A DNA stretch of 64,000 nt from Diorhabda sublineata. Its lineage: Eukaryota; Arthropoda; Insecta; Coleoptera; Chrysomelidae. Where the stretch lies: the NCBI RefSeq assembly GCF_026230105.1, contig NC_079478.1:29899653-29963652 (forward strand), read 5' to 3'. The notes below the pieces were generated by a model. That model did not search any database. It saw only the letters and a program-made list of their open reading frames with translations, and was not told the DNA's origin. Position numbers and translations under genes: made by a program. Shown here one piece after another: positions 12,046 to 24,754 of this stretch. Positions within the stretch are counted from its first letter, which is position 1; each line of letters starts with the position of its first letter.

Positions 12046-13985
12046 TCGTTTGTAGTATTAATAAATATTTCATTTAAAAAATGAGTCTCACTACTTTCAA
12101 AACTGAACCTCTACATTTACAACTATTCCTTCCTAGCTTGGAATGAGCCTGAAGCCGGTTGAATCATGAACGATTGAATTGATCACGATTGTTCCTATTT
12201 TGTTCACGTCACAATTGCATTTCACTTTTTATTTTGTTGCATAGATACCTACGTTAACTGTCATTTGTAATTGCACTCATTCATTAATTGTAACTTTTGT
12301 TTGATGAATAAACTGCTCAATATTCGGATCAATAGTCAGTAAAACAAATTTTAATTCTTGTATAGATTATTATTTCCTGGTGATAATTAAATGTTATGAA
12401 TAGAATTATTTGAAACATGTAGTTACAATATGGATAAGGAATAAACGAACTATCATTTGTCTACATTAGAATATTAATGAGCTAGTTAATGTTTACCTGA
12501 TTGTTCAAATTTGATTACTATAGATTCACTTACTTGGAAAGTAATTGAAGACATTATCAATAATATTAATGAAAATAGTATTCTTGTCATTAGAATCGAA
12601 ATTCAAATAACAAGTAACCATCATTGCCATGAATACGAAAAGGCATTATCAATTATGTATTTGTAATATTGGTGGTCCTATCGAACAAATTTTATTATCG
12701 TTCATTTGTATTTAAATTGCTCATATTAATCTATGTAATTCCATTCGAAGAATATATTTATAATTTTGTCGAAATATTGTTGATTGATCATGAAGAATTC
12801 TTATATGTTATAATTTGAAATTGTATAATTATAATGTTGAACACCTTGAAAGCTTGAAAACAGTCATATTTTGGAATGCTTCGAAAAAATAGATTAATTG
12901 CTTCAGGTATAGCATCCTTTATCGTAAAACGTCGACCACATGTTTTTTTTAGGTTAAGAATAATCAAGAATCACACATTACCGAATCAGAATTTCTAACA
13001 CAATAACAATAATAATTCTTTTCAAATGAAGATGATCCTGTAAAATTCAGTTCAATAACACTAACAGTTGTCTCAATCGTGCATATTGGATCTTCTTAGA
13101 TCATATGTCTCACTGATTAAATATTTCTAACAGTTGTTCGTGAAGGACTTTCATTACCAAATACGTTTTGCGGCTATTAAAGATATTGTTATTCACTTAA
13201 ACCGATCTTGGAATCATGGTAGGTCATAGTGTGCATATGTTAATTAACAAATTATTTTTTCGATGGCAAATCGTATGTATCACTATTTCTCTGTGATAGC
13301 AACGACCCAACTGCACTCAGGGCTTATTGCTCAATGGTGGTTTACAAAAATGCAGTAATTCCAAGTTCTTTTGTTATACAGAGTATTAGTTCTATGATAT
13401 AGGCCACAAAATTATATGTTTCTTTCGTCTAATATGAACACAATTTGTGATTTATATGGCTAATCCATTGTATTTATAATTATTTAAGAACAAAATTTAA
13501 CCTTAATTAGTTAATAATAATATATGACATCCCTTTATTGTCCAGGTTTATTACATCTCACGACTAGACACATCATTACTGGTCAGTTAATTCTCCTTAC
13601 GAACAATGATTGTTCAAGTTTCACCGGAATAATTTTCTAGTCCCGTCTAGAATACATATTTTTGACAACTGATTAGACTTTATTGAGACTTTATACGTTA
13701 ATATTGGTAGCGGTACTTTCGGAATATAAGTTATATGGTAAAGGTCCCCGTTGTACTGAAGCACTAATTCTCTAGAATGGACCTCTTGGGCGATTAACCG
13801 TCATATACTTGTGGCAACAATTTGAACAAAAAAATTACACAAAAAAATGTTTTGAGAAGGCGAAATGGATGGCGATAGCAGAAGATTGCTATTGAAAGCG
13901 ATATTCACAAGCGGTAACGATTGGAAAAAAATAAGTTAAGCAGTTATTAAACATAGAGAAAACGAATCGTTCGAACTACGCAGAA
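12046..13985. other. AT-rich non-coding DNA
   Basis: I see no gene, repeat unit or regulatory feature that I can support in this stretch. Confidence 0.35.
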
Positions 13986-14470
13986 ATGGGTAAGATGCCC
14001 ATAGAATACACGCACAAGAGAAGAAAAAAAATGAATTACGAAAAACACTTGGCCAGGCTAGAAAGAAACAGAATGCTTAAGCGAGCAAGCCAGTTAACAC
14101 AAACAGCAGAGGAATGCATTGTAACAGCAGAGACTGAACGACAGAAAAAATCTAGCCCGAGGAATTTGCAGTGTGGTAGCAATGAGTACTTCAATTACGT
14201 GATAAATACATTCTGCGATAAAGAGTGTAATATTTCCACGAAGAGATGTAACCCCTATCAAGTAACCAAATATAAAATTTCTACCATATCTTCTACTTAT
14301 CTTCCATAAGAATTAAGCGGGAATAAAGAGGAATTGATGCTGTGCTACCGATGTAACAATCACGTAATTGTAAGTTACACGTCCATACCTCCTTCTAATG
14401 TATATTGGAAGAGCATCCTGGACCTTTATCTCACGTTATACTACGAATATTGCAAACTGAAAAGCGCCTT
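13986..14470 (+). mobile_element. Helitron-like helicase protein, N-terminal remnant (plus strand)
   Basis: The frame from 13986 is basic at first (HKRRKKMNYEKHLARLERNR), then has spaced cysteines (CDKEC, CNPYQVTKYKIS). Past a stop at 14307 it continues as ELSGNKEELMLCYRCNNHVI and IPPSNVYWKSILDLY. The sequence of an arginine- and lysine-rich leader, a C-x-x-C segment, a P-x-L-like stretch and then L-C-x-x-C-N is typical of the region in front of the replication-initiator domain in insect Helitron proteins. Intact Helitrons move by rolling-circle replication. Here the initiator HUH motif and the helicase are absent, so only a 5' fragment of the gene remains. A second Helitron-like fragment lies about 650 bp away on the other strand. 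Confidence 0.55.
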
Positions 14471-15114
14471 AATACATTGTAAATTGTAAAGTTTGAAGGC
14501 TTATTTGGACAATATGTATTTTGTGATCAAGTGATGCTTTTTTTTCAAGATTTTAAAAACAAGCTTCCATTATTTGTTGATAAAATGCACTGAAAAGTTA
14601 AAAATTATCGCACTGTAATAAAAAGTATAACGCTTTATGAGTTCGTTGCAACCTTTAAGGATATTTAAGCTTCGTCTACGACAAAATAATCCATATCGTA
14701 TATAATTATATATTTGAAACTATACACCTTTTTTATCAAATCTCCCCGTTTTGATCATAGTCTCAATTTTATATATAAGAGCGTGTACATTATAAAAGTA
14801 AAAGGAAAAAGAAGGTGCTAAATGTTCATAATTATACCATCAAAATGTAACTCGCTTTTATTTATAAAACAATCTGACTGGCAAACGTTGTTTTTCCATA
14901 TAAATTATGTCTAGAAAATATTTTTATTGTTTAATATAAAAATAAACAACTTACTATGAGGATTTAGGGATGCACTTATAAACAAAAGTGATGTAGACAA
15001 TGAAAATATGCTTTATTTAGGTATTCTTTATTAAAGTAACATATCTATTTCAAATTATAATTTTTGATAGCTATCCAAACCAAAAATAATTCATCATATT
15101 TTTAGTATCAACAT
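14471..15114. other. AT-rich spacer between two Helitron-like remnants
   Basis: There is no gene or clear repeat. It separates two Helitron-like coding fragments that point towards each other. Confidence 0.3.
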
Positions 15115-15400
15115 ACATCAACATACGGTTGTCCTATAACCACTTTGAAATGAGCGTAATAATCAACATCAGGCTCATACTGAAATTCTAAAGAAATATA
15201 TCTGGAGTAAATGCTAGAGGAATTTGTTGGCGTTGTTGGTCAATTCCTCTATATCTGTTGACTCTGATTCTGCGTATTTCTCTTGGTTCCAATTGTCTCC
15301 GTTGATTTCGTTTATCTCGTGCCTCTTGCGACTTTGATTCACGTTCTATATTGATTTAAAATTATTTGCAAAAAATGTTTAGTACAATATGTACAGATAC
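15115..15400 (-). mobile_element. Helitron-like N-terminal remnant (minus strand)
   Basis: On the minus strand an arginine- and glutamine-rich tract (SQEARDKRNQRRQLEPREIR) is followed after a frameshift by EFQYEPDVDYYAHFKVVIG, with a final C near 15115. Helitron proteins of animals often have an R-rich leader, then an A-F-x-Y-D-P-x-x-D-Y block and an I-G-x-M-x-x-x-C zinc-binding start; the order and spacing here fit that. The downstream Cys motif, HUH domain and helicase are missing. The assignment rests on short motifs. Confidence 0.5.
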
Positions 15401-17070
15401 AATAATTGACGTTATTGGCGGCAGCTCACTGGGCGAAAACTGTAAAACAGGGGACTTTCGGAGATTGACTGATAATTGAATAGTTATCGACCAGCGAGGG
15501 TAAATATAAATAGAGAATATTGGCATTATAAATTATGAATAAGAATTTATTATACTACAATTATTATAATCGATTGCCATCTTGCAATCCTATTGCGGAT
15601 GTGTAGATAAAATGAAAAAAGGAAAAATAATAGGTTGATCGTAAGGGGGTATTAGAAATAGTTTATTTTTAACTTTCAGTTCATTTCGTTAACAAATAAT
15701 AACAGCTTGTTTAAAAAAAAAGGTTTTTTCATCTAATTACATTTTGTATTCATTCATTTACACATTAATTCACTTATGCATTTATTTATTGTTATTATTT
15801 ATATTATCTCACGAGACTTAAGTTTATGTCATAAAGACTATTCTACGAGGCGAGAAACTTTTGACGATACGAGACTGACGCTGCAAGGAAACTAATTACT
15901 TTCGAAATTAACAAAAACGGAGCTTGATTTTATCAAATATGATCGTATGTCGTCTTATGTGAAGTCCTATTACTATTATTCGTAATTACAGTTCCAATAA
16001 GATTCTCATGACAGTACTGTACTGAAAATATTAATTCAACTAACTTTGAATAAATGCGCACGATAATATAATGTAAGTAAAGACTTAGAGGTAATACTGC
16101 ATTCTGTGATATCTATTCTAGCCAGTGTGCATCGAATTATTTGCTATATGTAAAGTTTATAGAGATGGAACTCATCTGCATTCTATTATATACATTGAAA
16201 TGTGGTATATTGATAAAAATGGAACTTTGAATAAGATTTTTCAGAGCTGTGTAGTGTCATAGAGTCAATACTATCGTAATATCAAAAGAGTAATTGATGA
16301 TATTGGAGATACTTAGATTTAGGTCGTTCAATGTATATCCTAATTAAGCAAATGATTTCAGTTACTTTTGTCTCTGTACTTATTCCATTAGAACTATCTT
16401 GATACAGTGCTGCAAAGACCGCATTTTCCCCATTAACGGCCATACATCTACCGAAGTGGTTGTACGGGTAAATTAACCCGTTGTTAGTTACCCAATTAAA
16501 GAATTTATGGTATATCGGGAAACGTTAATCCGTGCTATATAAACTACCCAATAATTATTGTACTTTTCTTTAGTTTGTTCGACTGAACTAATTAAAATTA
16601 ATAGACCAACAAATGTATTCATACATAATGGAGAAGATAACAAAATTAGATATATTATGTCGGTTGGATATTGTAATCAGGTTTCGATTATTTAAACTTC
16701 ATTATGTAGCCGCGTTACATCGCTTAATTTTCTATGAGTTAAATTAAGCAAACCTGTGTAAAATATGAAACTATAATCAATTACCAATTTCAGTTTGTTG
16801 TGTTGGTTAGCTGGATTATTTACCGTAAATATTTACCTGCGAAATTAAACTTGTCCTAAAATAGCAAATTCCGAGCAAACCGTACTTACCACATCGAAAA
16901 CTACCCTTTCTAAATAACCGTTTCAGCACAAGCATCGCTATGAATATTGTTTTTGAATCTATTTTATATAGCGAAAATTTCTTGTTTTGAACGTAATGAG
17001 AATAAATAGGAAATATATGATAAATAACCTCTAGATTATAGCTTGAATTCTTTCTCCAGAGTTAACGATA
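15401..17070. other. AT-rich non-coding DNA
   Basis: I see nothing here that can be supported as a gene. The patch 16430-16560 is somewhat richer in CpG but has no recognisable feature. Confidence 0.3.
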
Positions 17071-17438
17071 CGAGGGTCCTACTTACGTTTTGATTTATGG
17101 CAATACAGATATGAGTATGTCAACTCTGACATTTCTATTATGAAGTTTGTTATTTTTACTGATGAATGTACTCATACGACTCGCTTCGACTTTTGGTAAT
17201 GAAGCACCATCTCGAGCCACCATGTTTCGCTGGTTTTCCGTATTCAATCGTGGTCGCACTTTGCTACAGGATGAATTCCATGAAGGTCGTACGTGAGGTT
17301 CACGTTTCTCTACACCTGAAGAAGCAGTTCATTTGTTCAACTCATATGTTTGGCACACATCTTTGCACTACCAAATGTTCGACAATTAGTTCAAACGCAC
17401 GCAAAAATATATGGATTTTACTTAAGCTGCAACCCTCG
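17071..17438 (+). mobile_element. Internally deleted mariner element, 368 bp, with both terminal inverted repeats
   Basis: The element starts CGAGGGTCCTACTTACG and ends with GCAACCCTCG, flanked on both sides by TA (17069-17070 and 17439-17440), the mariner target duplication. Inside, one frame reads FGNEAPSRATMFRWFSVFNR then GRTLLQDEFHEGR, the N-terminal helix-turn-helix part of a mariner transposase. After a stop the same frame jumps directly to STPEEAVHLFNSYV and FKRTQKYMDF, the extreme C-terminal part. The whole catalytic centre is gone, so the copy is non-autonomous. Sequence and ends match the near-complete mariner at 41875-42879, making this a deleted member of the same family. Confidence 0.88.
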
Positions 17439-17539
17439 TAGAACGTTTCTATGAAGTAGTGGAATTGGAAACCATTCAGTTCAATATTCTCGTCCTTCCA
17501 TAAAAAATATGAGGTTTATCCTACTCTCATATCTTCACG

Positions 17540-17965
17540 TGATATTTTGAAGAAGTGTCAAACTTCATAGTAGTACTTATTTGATGCAATAAAACTTTCC
17601 TAGTGGTGTTCCCACTTCTTGAAGCAGTCCTGGACGTCATTTCTAGGAATAGCCTGCGTCAAATTAGTTCAAATTTTTATCAATAGGTAAAATGGCCAAA
17701 ATTGGATAAGAGCTCAGGCGTGATTGTACAGAGGCTAGCAAGATTGCTGTTAGCTTGTCCAAAGCTGTGGCCATTTTCTTTTAACTGTGTTATGCAATCT
17801 CCCGATATATAACACCTTTATAATCGAAGAAAATCTGCAACATTGTGATAACTTTGCTCCAATTTTGGCTTGCTTTTTTTCGTCATCGTAATTCAAAAAA
17901 TAGACTGCCGCTATGCTTCTGTATCATAACCGTGAGTCATCTTCAAAAATAACCTCGCTAGTTTG
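17540..17965 (-). mobile_element. Degenerate mariner-like transposase of another lineage
   Basis: Reading the minus strand, near 17940 a D-D-S/THGYDTEA stretch recalls the first catalytic block DETW-x-x-x-YDPETK of mariners. It is followed by RQS and SKPKLEQSYHNVADF, then a DYKGVIYREIA block. The C-terminal end at 17565-17660 reads IPRNDVQDCFKKWEHH, stop, ESFIASNKYYYEV, matching the W-x-x-R-x-x-K-C-I-A-S-N-G-x-Y-F-E end of mauritiana-type mariners. Frames shift and stops are common. It abuts the deleted mariner ending at 17438 but does not share its ends. Confidence 0.65.
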
Positions 17966-20839
17966 CCCAAGATTAAATAAAACCTTGAAGCAAATGTGTT
18001 GATATTTTTTTGATAATTTCTAAAATAACAAAATACGACCGATAAAAAGACAGTGTAGGCATCCGTAAACTATTATCGAAAGTAGGTTCGATACAGACTA
18101 ACCTCATATACAATTCCTAGATTCTAGCCCTAGAAATAGTTGATGGTTTCCCTTCCAGTACTTCGAATTAATAGTTCTCTACTTTAGCATCAAGATTATA
18201 AATTTGCAATCCAATTAGCATTGTTCACTAGTATTAATTCGTTGATCAAAGCGTATTGGATTCTGTTCAACTATGATGAAAACTATGAGTATAAAAACAT
18301 AAAAGAGAATTCGTGACGTGATAAATATTCGAGTTATTTGCTTTTAAAAATGCATTTTTAATTCATAAAAAGATGAATTTTGAATGAGTAGCAATTTTAT
18401 AATTAAGAGGTGTATTAAAAAAAAAAACAAAAATGATTATTGTATTTATTCCAACGTTAAAAATTTCTGCCGTTGCCCTGTCTATGTTGTGGTTTTTGGT
18501 TTTGGTGCATTTTTTCTGATTTTAATATGTCATAATTTTTTTTTACATAACTGAGACGTACTGCAATTGTTTTGATAATTACGACTTTGTTGTTTCTCAT
18601 TTTAAAGGTTTAATATCTTTAACAACAAAAAGAAAAAAGAAGAATAATTCATATCCCCATTATCATACCAGTTTCTTTATCTTTTAGCTTGTTGCTTGCA
18701 AAAGAAATCTCACTATATAAAACGAGATCTGATCTCTTCGAACTTATAATTCAAGAATGGCTGGACGTACTTCCATGGTTTTTGATTTATTGTATTTATT
18801 TTAGTCCCTAATAGCAAAACGATAATTAAAAACATTGGAAATTGACAGTAAACACTACACTTCTCATAAAAAATTCTTATGAGTTTTGTAATTGTCAAAC
18901 ATTTAATGTTCATTGAATCAATATTCTCTCCTCGAATTAAAACACTCATTTGAATAAAAGATACGAATCGACAAAATATATCCTCAATGTCGAGTGATGG
19001 TGTATTCAAGACATTTTGAAAATAATAGAAAAAAAGTAGAATAATGTGGGTATTGAAAAAGAATATTTACCAGTGGTCAAATATTTATGTGTGCGTTAAA
19101 AAATTTATTTTATGTAAACTAAAAAAAGACACATATGGATAGAATGGAAAATTAACAAATCACTTATTTTTTCTTGATGATCCTGGTAGAACATAAAATA
19201 TATTCCTCATGTTATTTATTCTAACTACCGTTCGTGCCAGATCCAAAATTAAGGTAGCAGCTGCTTCTTCTGCAATGGCCGCTACTTTCTTAGAAAACAA
19301 GCGTTAAAATTTCCAACATATCGCCAACACTTGATATCTAACATTCTCTGCAATGGTTAAAGTTTTAGTTGCCTCAAAAATCTTCATCTGAGATGGTAAT
19401 GGCCTAGCGTAGAACTCGAGAGTTTTCGATGGTGCTATTGCTTTGCTATCCAAAGTCAACTGCTGCTGATGCTGGCCTCAAATCATCAAATATTTCATAG
19501 AGAAACTTCAGTTAGCAACAAAATTGAATGTATGTCTCACTGGAAGACGAACTCACCACTAAAGTATGCACATCATGGTTAACAACAAAAATAAATAATT
19601 ATAATGTGAGCATACAATTTTGGAGATCTGAATGAGTTAAGCTTCACTTGTAGAATCAAATTATTAGTACCATGTATTCTGTATCCAAGTCTTTGATTGT
19701 GCGTGGTTAACCAGTGCATAATTTACAACTGACAATCAGCTTGTTTTACAGCATGTTTCCAAATATAAACTAACCAAAATTATGCAATAAAACGCGCTTG
19801 ATGATAAGAAAACTAATGAGTAGTTCTAATTCCAATTCGAGGATTCCAATGATCTCAACGGAAATGCCCTTTAATTTCGAATAAATTCAGTTTCCTATTA
19901 CTCTTGCCTTCTCAGTGATGATTAACAATTCAAGGGGTGAGTTTTACACTATTATGGGTCTCAATTGAAAAAATTCATGTTGATGTGACATGTCGGCAAA
20001 TCATCCGCTTCATTTCCCACTGTGCTTGATAGAAAAACAAAACATGGCTTATATCACAAGGTGTTCCATTGAAAGGAGTCAAACCGACGGCATTCTTCTA
20101 ATAGTTTAATTGACTCATGTCCTAATACGCGACCGATACACTCAATTTTCGTAATTTTATATTTTCTTTAGAGTTATCATATTAAAATAACTGAACTGGA
20201 TATTTATTTTGTATTAATTGTATTATTCTCATAAAATTATGAATTAAGTTCAGTTAATCAGTAATATTTATTGACTGTGAGGTGACACAAAGTCATGTAG
20301 TGAAATGATACAACCAATTATTTCACTGATGTTTACTCTATTTTTTATATTGTGTAAGTATCGCTAACAATATCAACATCACAATAAAATTCACTCAAGT
20401 TTCAGAAATATGAATCCTATAGGAGACCAGAAAAGTATTTCTTTGAAGCTGTAACAGTTTTCTATTCCATGAATTTCAATGAACCAAAAGCCAACTGACG
20501 CCGATATTACAAGATGAGATTTTTCATTTGAAATTTGAAGTGCTTTTTCGAATACTAAGTCATAATAAGGTGAAATAATTTCACCACATCTGGTGAAAAA
20601 AATTGAAAACTAAAAACTTGGTTATTTGAATGTTCCAATTATAATTTTGTTATATTTTTGTCAATAGGACTTTTAGTTTCACGGCAAAACGAAGTCCGTT
20701 TTTACCCTCATAAACTCACCCCCTCCACTTTCCTATCCTAGAGCTCTATTACAACCTTATACCCTTAAAAATTCTATTCCCTTTCCTGATATGTCATCGC
20801 CCTTAAATATTTTTCCTTAGATTTGTGTTATACAGATAG
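17966..20839. other. Unassigned DNA with one coding-like patch
   Basis: On the minus strand, 19170-19478 reads LDSKAIAPSKTLEFYARPLP then a stop, followed by KKVAAIAEEAAATLILDLAR. It is richer in GC than its surroundings and may be an old transposon or gene fragment, but I do not recognise it. The 98-codon minus frame at 18713-19009 also matches nothing I know. Confidence 0.25.
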
Positions 20840-21180
20840 AGAAATTCTTTATTGTCAAAAAATCGTTACAATTTGTAGACAAAAGCTTGTAAAAATTTAA
20901 AAGTAACTAAATAAAGACACAAATAAAATAAAGTATCAATATACAGAAGAAAACCACAATGAATAACAAAATTATAGGTAATAGTAATAGGTAAGAGATA
21001 ATAGGTACAGAGAAGAAGGCATTTTCCAGTGAATATTCTCTCAAATTATTGCGAAATGCGGAGAAAGGTGATATCGATTTGATTTCAATTGGCAAGTGGT
21101 TATGCATTTTTTTGCTTTGTAAAATATTGAACCCTTAACTAATTCTGAACGTGGAGTAGGCAGGTAAAGGTCGTGTATTC
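20840..21180 (-). mobile_element. LINE family A, 3' end, copy 2
   Basis: This stretch aligns along its length with 8330-8700. It shares the tail (TATTGTCAAAAAAT(C/T)GTT), the run AATTATAGGTAATAGTAATA, and the coding end. The minus-strand frame 20907-21107 reads HNHLPIEIKSISPFSAFRNN then LREYSLENAFFSVP, the closing motif of LINE reverse transcriptases of the CR1/Jockey group. The piece is shorter than copy 1, so its 5' truncation point differs, and frameshifts separate this end from the preceding ELVKGSIFYKAK block. Confidence 0.8.
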
Positions 21181-22654
21181 TTCTTCATAGTGTTTTATCT
21201 TATTACCATTTTTACTTTAATTTTTTACCACTTTGAGAGGCTTTAGTCCTAGTCTATTCAGTTACGTTAATCTAGTTTTGAGGTTTCCTCATTATATAAG
21301 TATTGAAAATTCTTTTATAAATGTTCTAGATAAAATATTTTGATACTTTTCATTGCCTTGTTAGAGATTTTTACATCATTATTATGACATCTTTGCTTCC
21401 TTGAGTGCCAATACAGCTAGGGAAATAGCACCATCAAATTGCCGTTATATTCCTGAATATAGACGATATCAACTAGTCCGTACATACATCTGCCTATTAA
21501 TGGATTATCCAGAATATCCGGTTCGCTCAATGAATAATTAATTATCGTTTAATTAGGTAACAGGTCAGACATCTCATCACGTCAGTATCACTGATCATCC
21601 CGAATCCCCCAAGTTCGAATAGTGAAGAAGAGTAATCACAGATAATGCATACCAGTTACCGGAAAGTTATTACAATAATTTAGTCAGATATAATTAAAGT
21701 AAACTTCATCTACGTGGGTCAGTGTTTGATTCTCTATTTGATTCATAATATTTTTCGATAATCGTGATTAAATACGAAAAGGTATATTTTTTCTATTAAT
21801 AACACACTAACACGTTCATGTTCATTTAAAAGTCCAGCTAATTTGAAGTAAATTAGAAAGAGTACATCGAATTCATATTCAATGATCTGTTATCTAGATT
21901 AATTAAATATAACATGGATAACTAATTACGATAAATCAATTTAAACGCTTGGGATTAAAAATTATTTTACATGCCTTTATTAGTGTAGCAAATAATGTTT
22001 TAATGAAACAACAATAACGAACGTTGCTGAAAAATAATTATACAAATGTACAATATGTTTTATGTTCTCAAATTATGAAATCAATTGATTAAATGATAAT
22101 AGGAGAACAATTTTCTACTGCAGTTGATTACTTTGAATGAATAGTTGCTGAAATAGTTAGTATGTAAACGACGACAACGCAGTAATTCACTGTTTAAGGG
22201 AAAGTGTTTTGTAAAAATATGTTGATTAATATTCAATATCTCAGTTTGTGTTGGAATTCAAAATAAACCTGGAAATATCAAAATAGAAACAAAATAACAC
22301 AGAGAAGTACAAAAGTTTATATGCAACTCTAAATCCAAGAAATTAATAAAAAATTGTTAAATGTAAACCATCTCTTTTCACAAATGGAAAACGCTTAAAA
22401 GTGCAAGTTAACAGGGGTGATCATATTATTAGTTTTCGTCATGCTGCTGATGTCATCTGATGTAAGTGGTTCTTTTAGCGAACTCATTGATCATCTTGAT
22501 CATTGATCATATTGATCATCTAGAATTCGTTCATTTATAAGTACCTGGAATTTATTTTACACGTAGTATCAAAACAATACAAAAGTGAATATTTATTATG
22601 TCTTACAATATATTAAATAATAATATGATCATTATACGTAATTGAAACTTATTA
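21181..22654. other. AT-rich non-coding DNA
   Basis: The only structure seen is a cluster of four TTGATCAT-type units at 22486-22520. No gene can be supported. Confidence 0.35.
22486..22520. repeat. Short cluster of TGATCAT units
   Basis: Four copies of TTGATCAT-like words occur within 35 bp. Each contains the self-complementary TGATCA, so the tract is also locally palindromic. It may simply be a small microsatellite. Confidence 0.6.
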
Positions 22655-23640
22655 TTATGTATAAATTCGACTTGTTTCTGATGAAGCAAAATGATCAATA
22701 ATGTCATCAAAGTCAATCATTCCAAATTTTTCTCTTCTCGAATTTGAAAATGCTAGGTAAATTATGAAATCTAGTTCAATAGTAGATCGTAGATAAGTCA
22801 AATCAATTTTAAGTTGCTGAATGAAAGTTGGTAGGTAGCAATTAGTACTGAGATCATTAGCACCAAGCTCAGGTTTGGGAAAACATCTCCGTACGAGATT
22901 AAGAATATTACGGAGTAACATTTTCAGTCACATACTTTGTTGAAGAGTTAGCTCTATTCCAATGAATTATGTATCAGAAGAGTCAGCAAATTTTTTCAAG
23001 GTCGTTTTCAATAAATCGATGTTAATAAATTCAGACCACTCGAATTAGTCGATCTATACACAGACAAATCTCCTAAATGTCGCTCTTTTTTAATAGAGGT
23101 AGTGTCTAATAATTCATCTACAGCGCTTCCTAATTTACTCTACAAAACATTTAAACTGATCTACTGCAAAAGTGTCTTTTTGGACGAAATTTTCAACGTC
23201 TAGTAAAAATCAAATTCGAAATGAGAAATTGTCACTCAATTACATATTTCTTGTTATAGGCGATCAAGAAAGCTTTTCATAACGGGATAAATTTCACTTT
23301 CTGCGGAAAGACCAACATCTTTAGCCAAATCTACGGACATTATGCGAAATCTAGACGCATTTTTCACAAAGAGACTTCGCTGCTTCTGATGCCTCTTCAC
23401 AAGTCTTGTTTCGAAATTTTTACTTCAATACTTAATGATTCCAGATCATTCTCTGAAATTCATTTTAGAATCTTGTAATCTGCCCTGCACACGATCAATT
23501 CTTCTTAAGATTTCATACCAGAAATAACATTATGGAACTTAGTATATTCTATAACAGAAAATTTTAGCTTTACTTTTGGTGTCAGTTGTAATAGCAGTAT
23601 CCTCTGCTAATTGAGAACGAATCAACGAATAAGAAACCTG
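22655..23640 (-). mobile_element. hAT transposase remnant, ZMYM1-like / 52-kDa-repressor-like group
   Basis: On the minus strand, 23521 down to about 23465 reads WYEILRRIDRVQGRLQ, a block seen in hAT proteins related to ZMYM1. It is followed by a C-E-E-A-S-E-A-A-K-S-L helix and an SAESEIYPVMKSFLDRL stretch near 23260-23300. The end of the gene, 22655-22921, reads TYLRSTIELD (near 22790) and MIDFDDIIDHFAS (near 22700), matching the hAT dimerisation region and its typical tail. hAT transposases cut and paste DNA using a D-D-E centre; that central part is not recognisable here. Multiple frameshifts and stops show the copy is dead. I did not find the 8-bp target duplications or terminal repeats. 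Confidence 0.65.
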
Positions 23641-24754
23641 AGTCTGAGCAGAGAATAATGATGTGGTTCAAGAATATAAAAGTGACGTTATAGAATATAT
23701 CTACTTTTACGTTCAAGTGGGGTAGGTTCACAAAATTATAAGCATTCACTTTGAGATATAAAAAAAATTTAGTAGTGTTTAATTGGTGTTAGAAAATTGG
23801 AAACACTTCAATTATAGTTTTGTTGAGTTATGAAGTATTTTCACCGGTAAAGTAAGTTTTCCCTTATATAGTAAATATACACTACACAATACACTTAACT
23901 TTAATAATTAACTTAGAAATATTACTTTCACAAATTCATTCTTTTCATTACGACTATTCATTTAAAACTAACTAACTGCGTTCACACAAATCTTTTATAG
24001 ACCTAAATAGAATTCTAAAAAGTTCTAGGACAAAAAGAAACGCAAGAAATAAATGAATAGACTTTCCTAGAAATCATTTAAAAGAAATACTATAAATAAA
24101 CCACCATAAAAACAGATGAATGCGCCGCGCGAATTCGGCAAATTTTTAAATTTCATTTTAGATGGACAGGACCGGCCTAAGGACCAATTTCGCGAACTTG
24201 TTCGTAACATTAAAATAGATAGAGGGCGTGATACAACACATATGTTAGACAGGAGTAAAATGTTGATACGAAAATACAAGGAATCAACACAATCTAGAAT
24301 AATTGTTGATTATATCAGAAACTCATATTTGTATCTCTCATTATATTCCCTTTCATTTTTCTGTCTAGTATATAATCTTTTTAGTTCAATTCATGGTTTT
24401 ATCCTCAAAATAATTTAATGCTTCAATGTAATTTCAAGTTTTTTGTTCAAACGTCACAGGATTTCAATGAGAAACGTGTATCGGAATGAATGGAAAGTAT
24501 TTTAATTAATTTAAATTGACAGTAGAAATTGTTATAATAGAGATTCGTTGATAGGTTAACAACATTCATTTGAGAGTCATTTTTCATTAATTCCCAGAAA
24601 AGAGCCCCATTGCGAAATTAACATTTACCAAATCTGTGATTCATTAAGTATAATTATCACTTTCTTTTTCTAAAAAATTGAATTTTAATTTATTTATTAA
24701 TATTTTTATGATATAAAAACACTGTTTATTCGTCAATAACTCTTATTTAGACCG
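23641..24754. other. AT-rich DNA containing one unassigned coding-like frame
   Basis: The plus frame 24116-24418 starts MNAPREFGKFLNFILDGQDR and continues with a charged stretch to about 24300, with richer GC there than in the flanks. It resembles a real peptide in composition but matches no family I know. Its last 40 residues turn hydrophobic and low in complexity, so any true coding part would end near 24253-24300. Confidence 0.25.
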
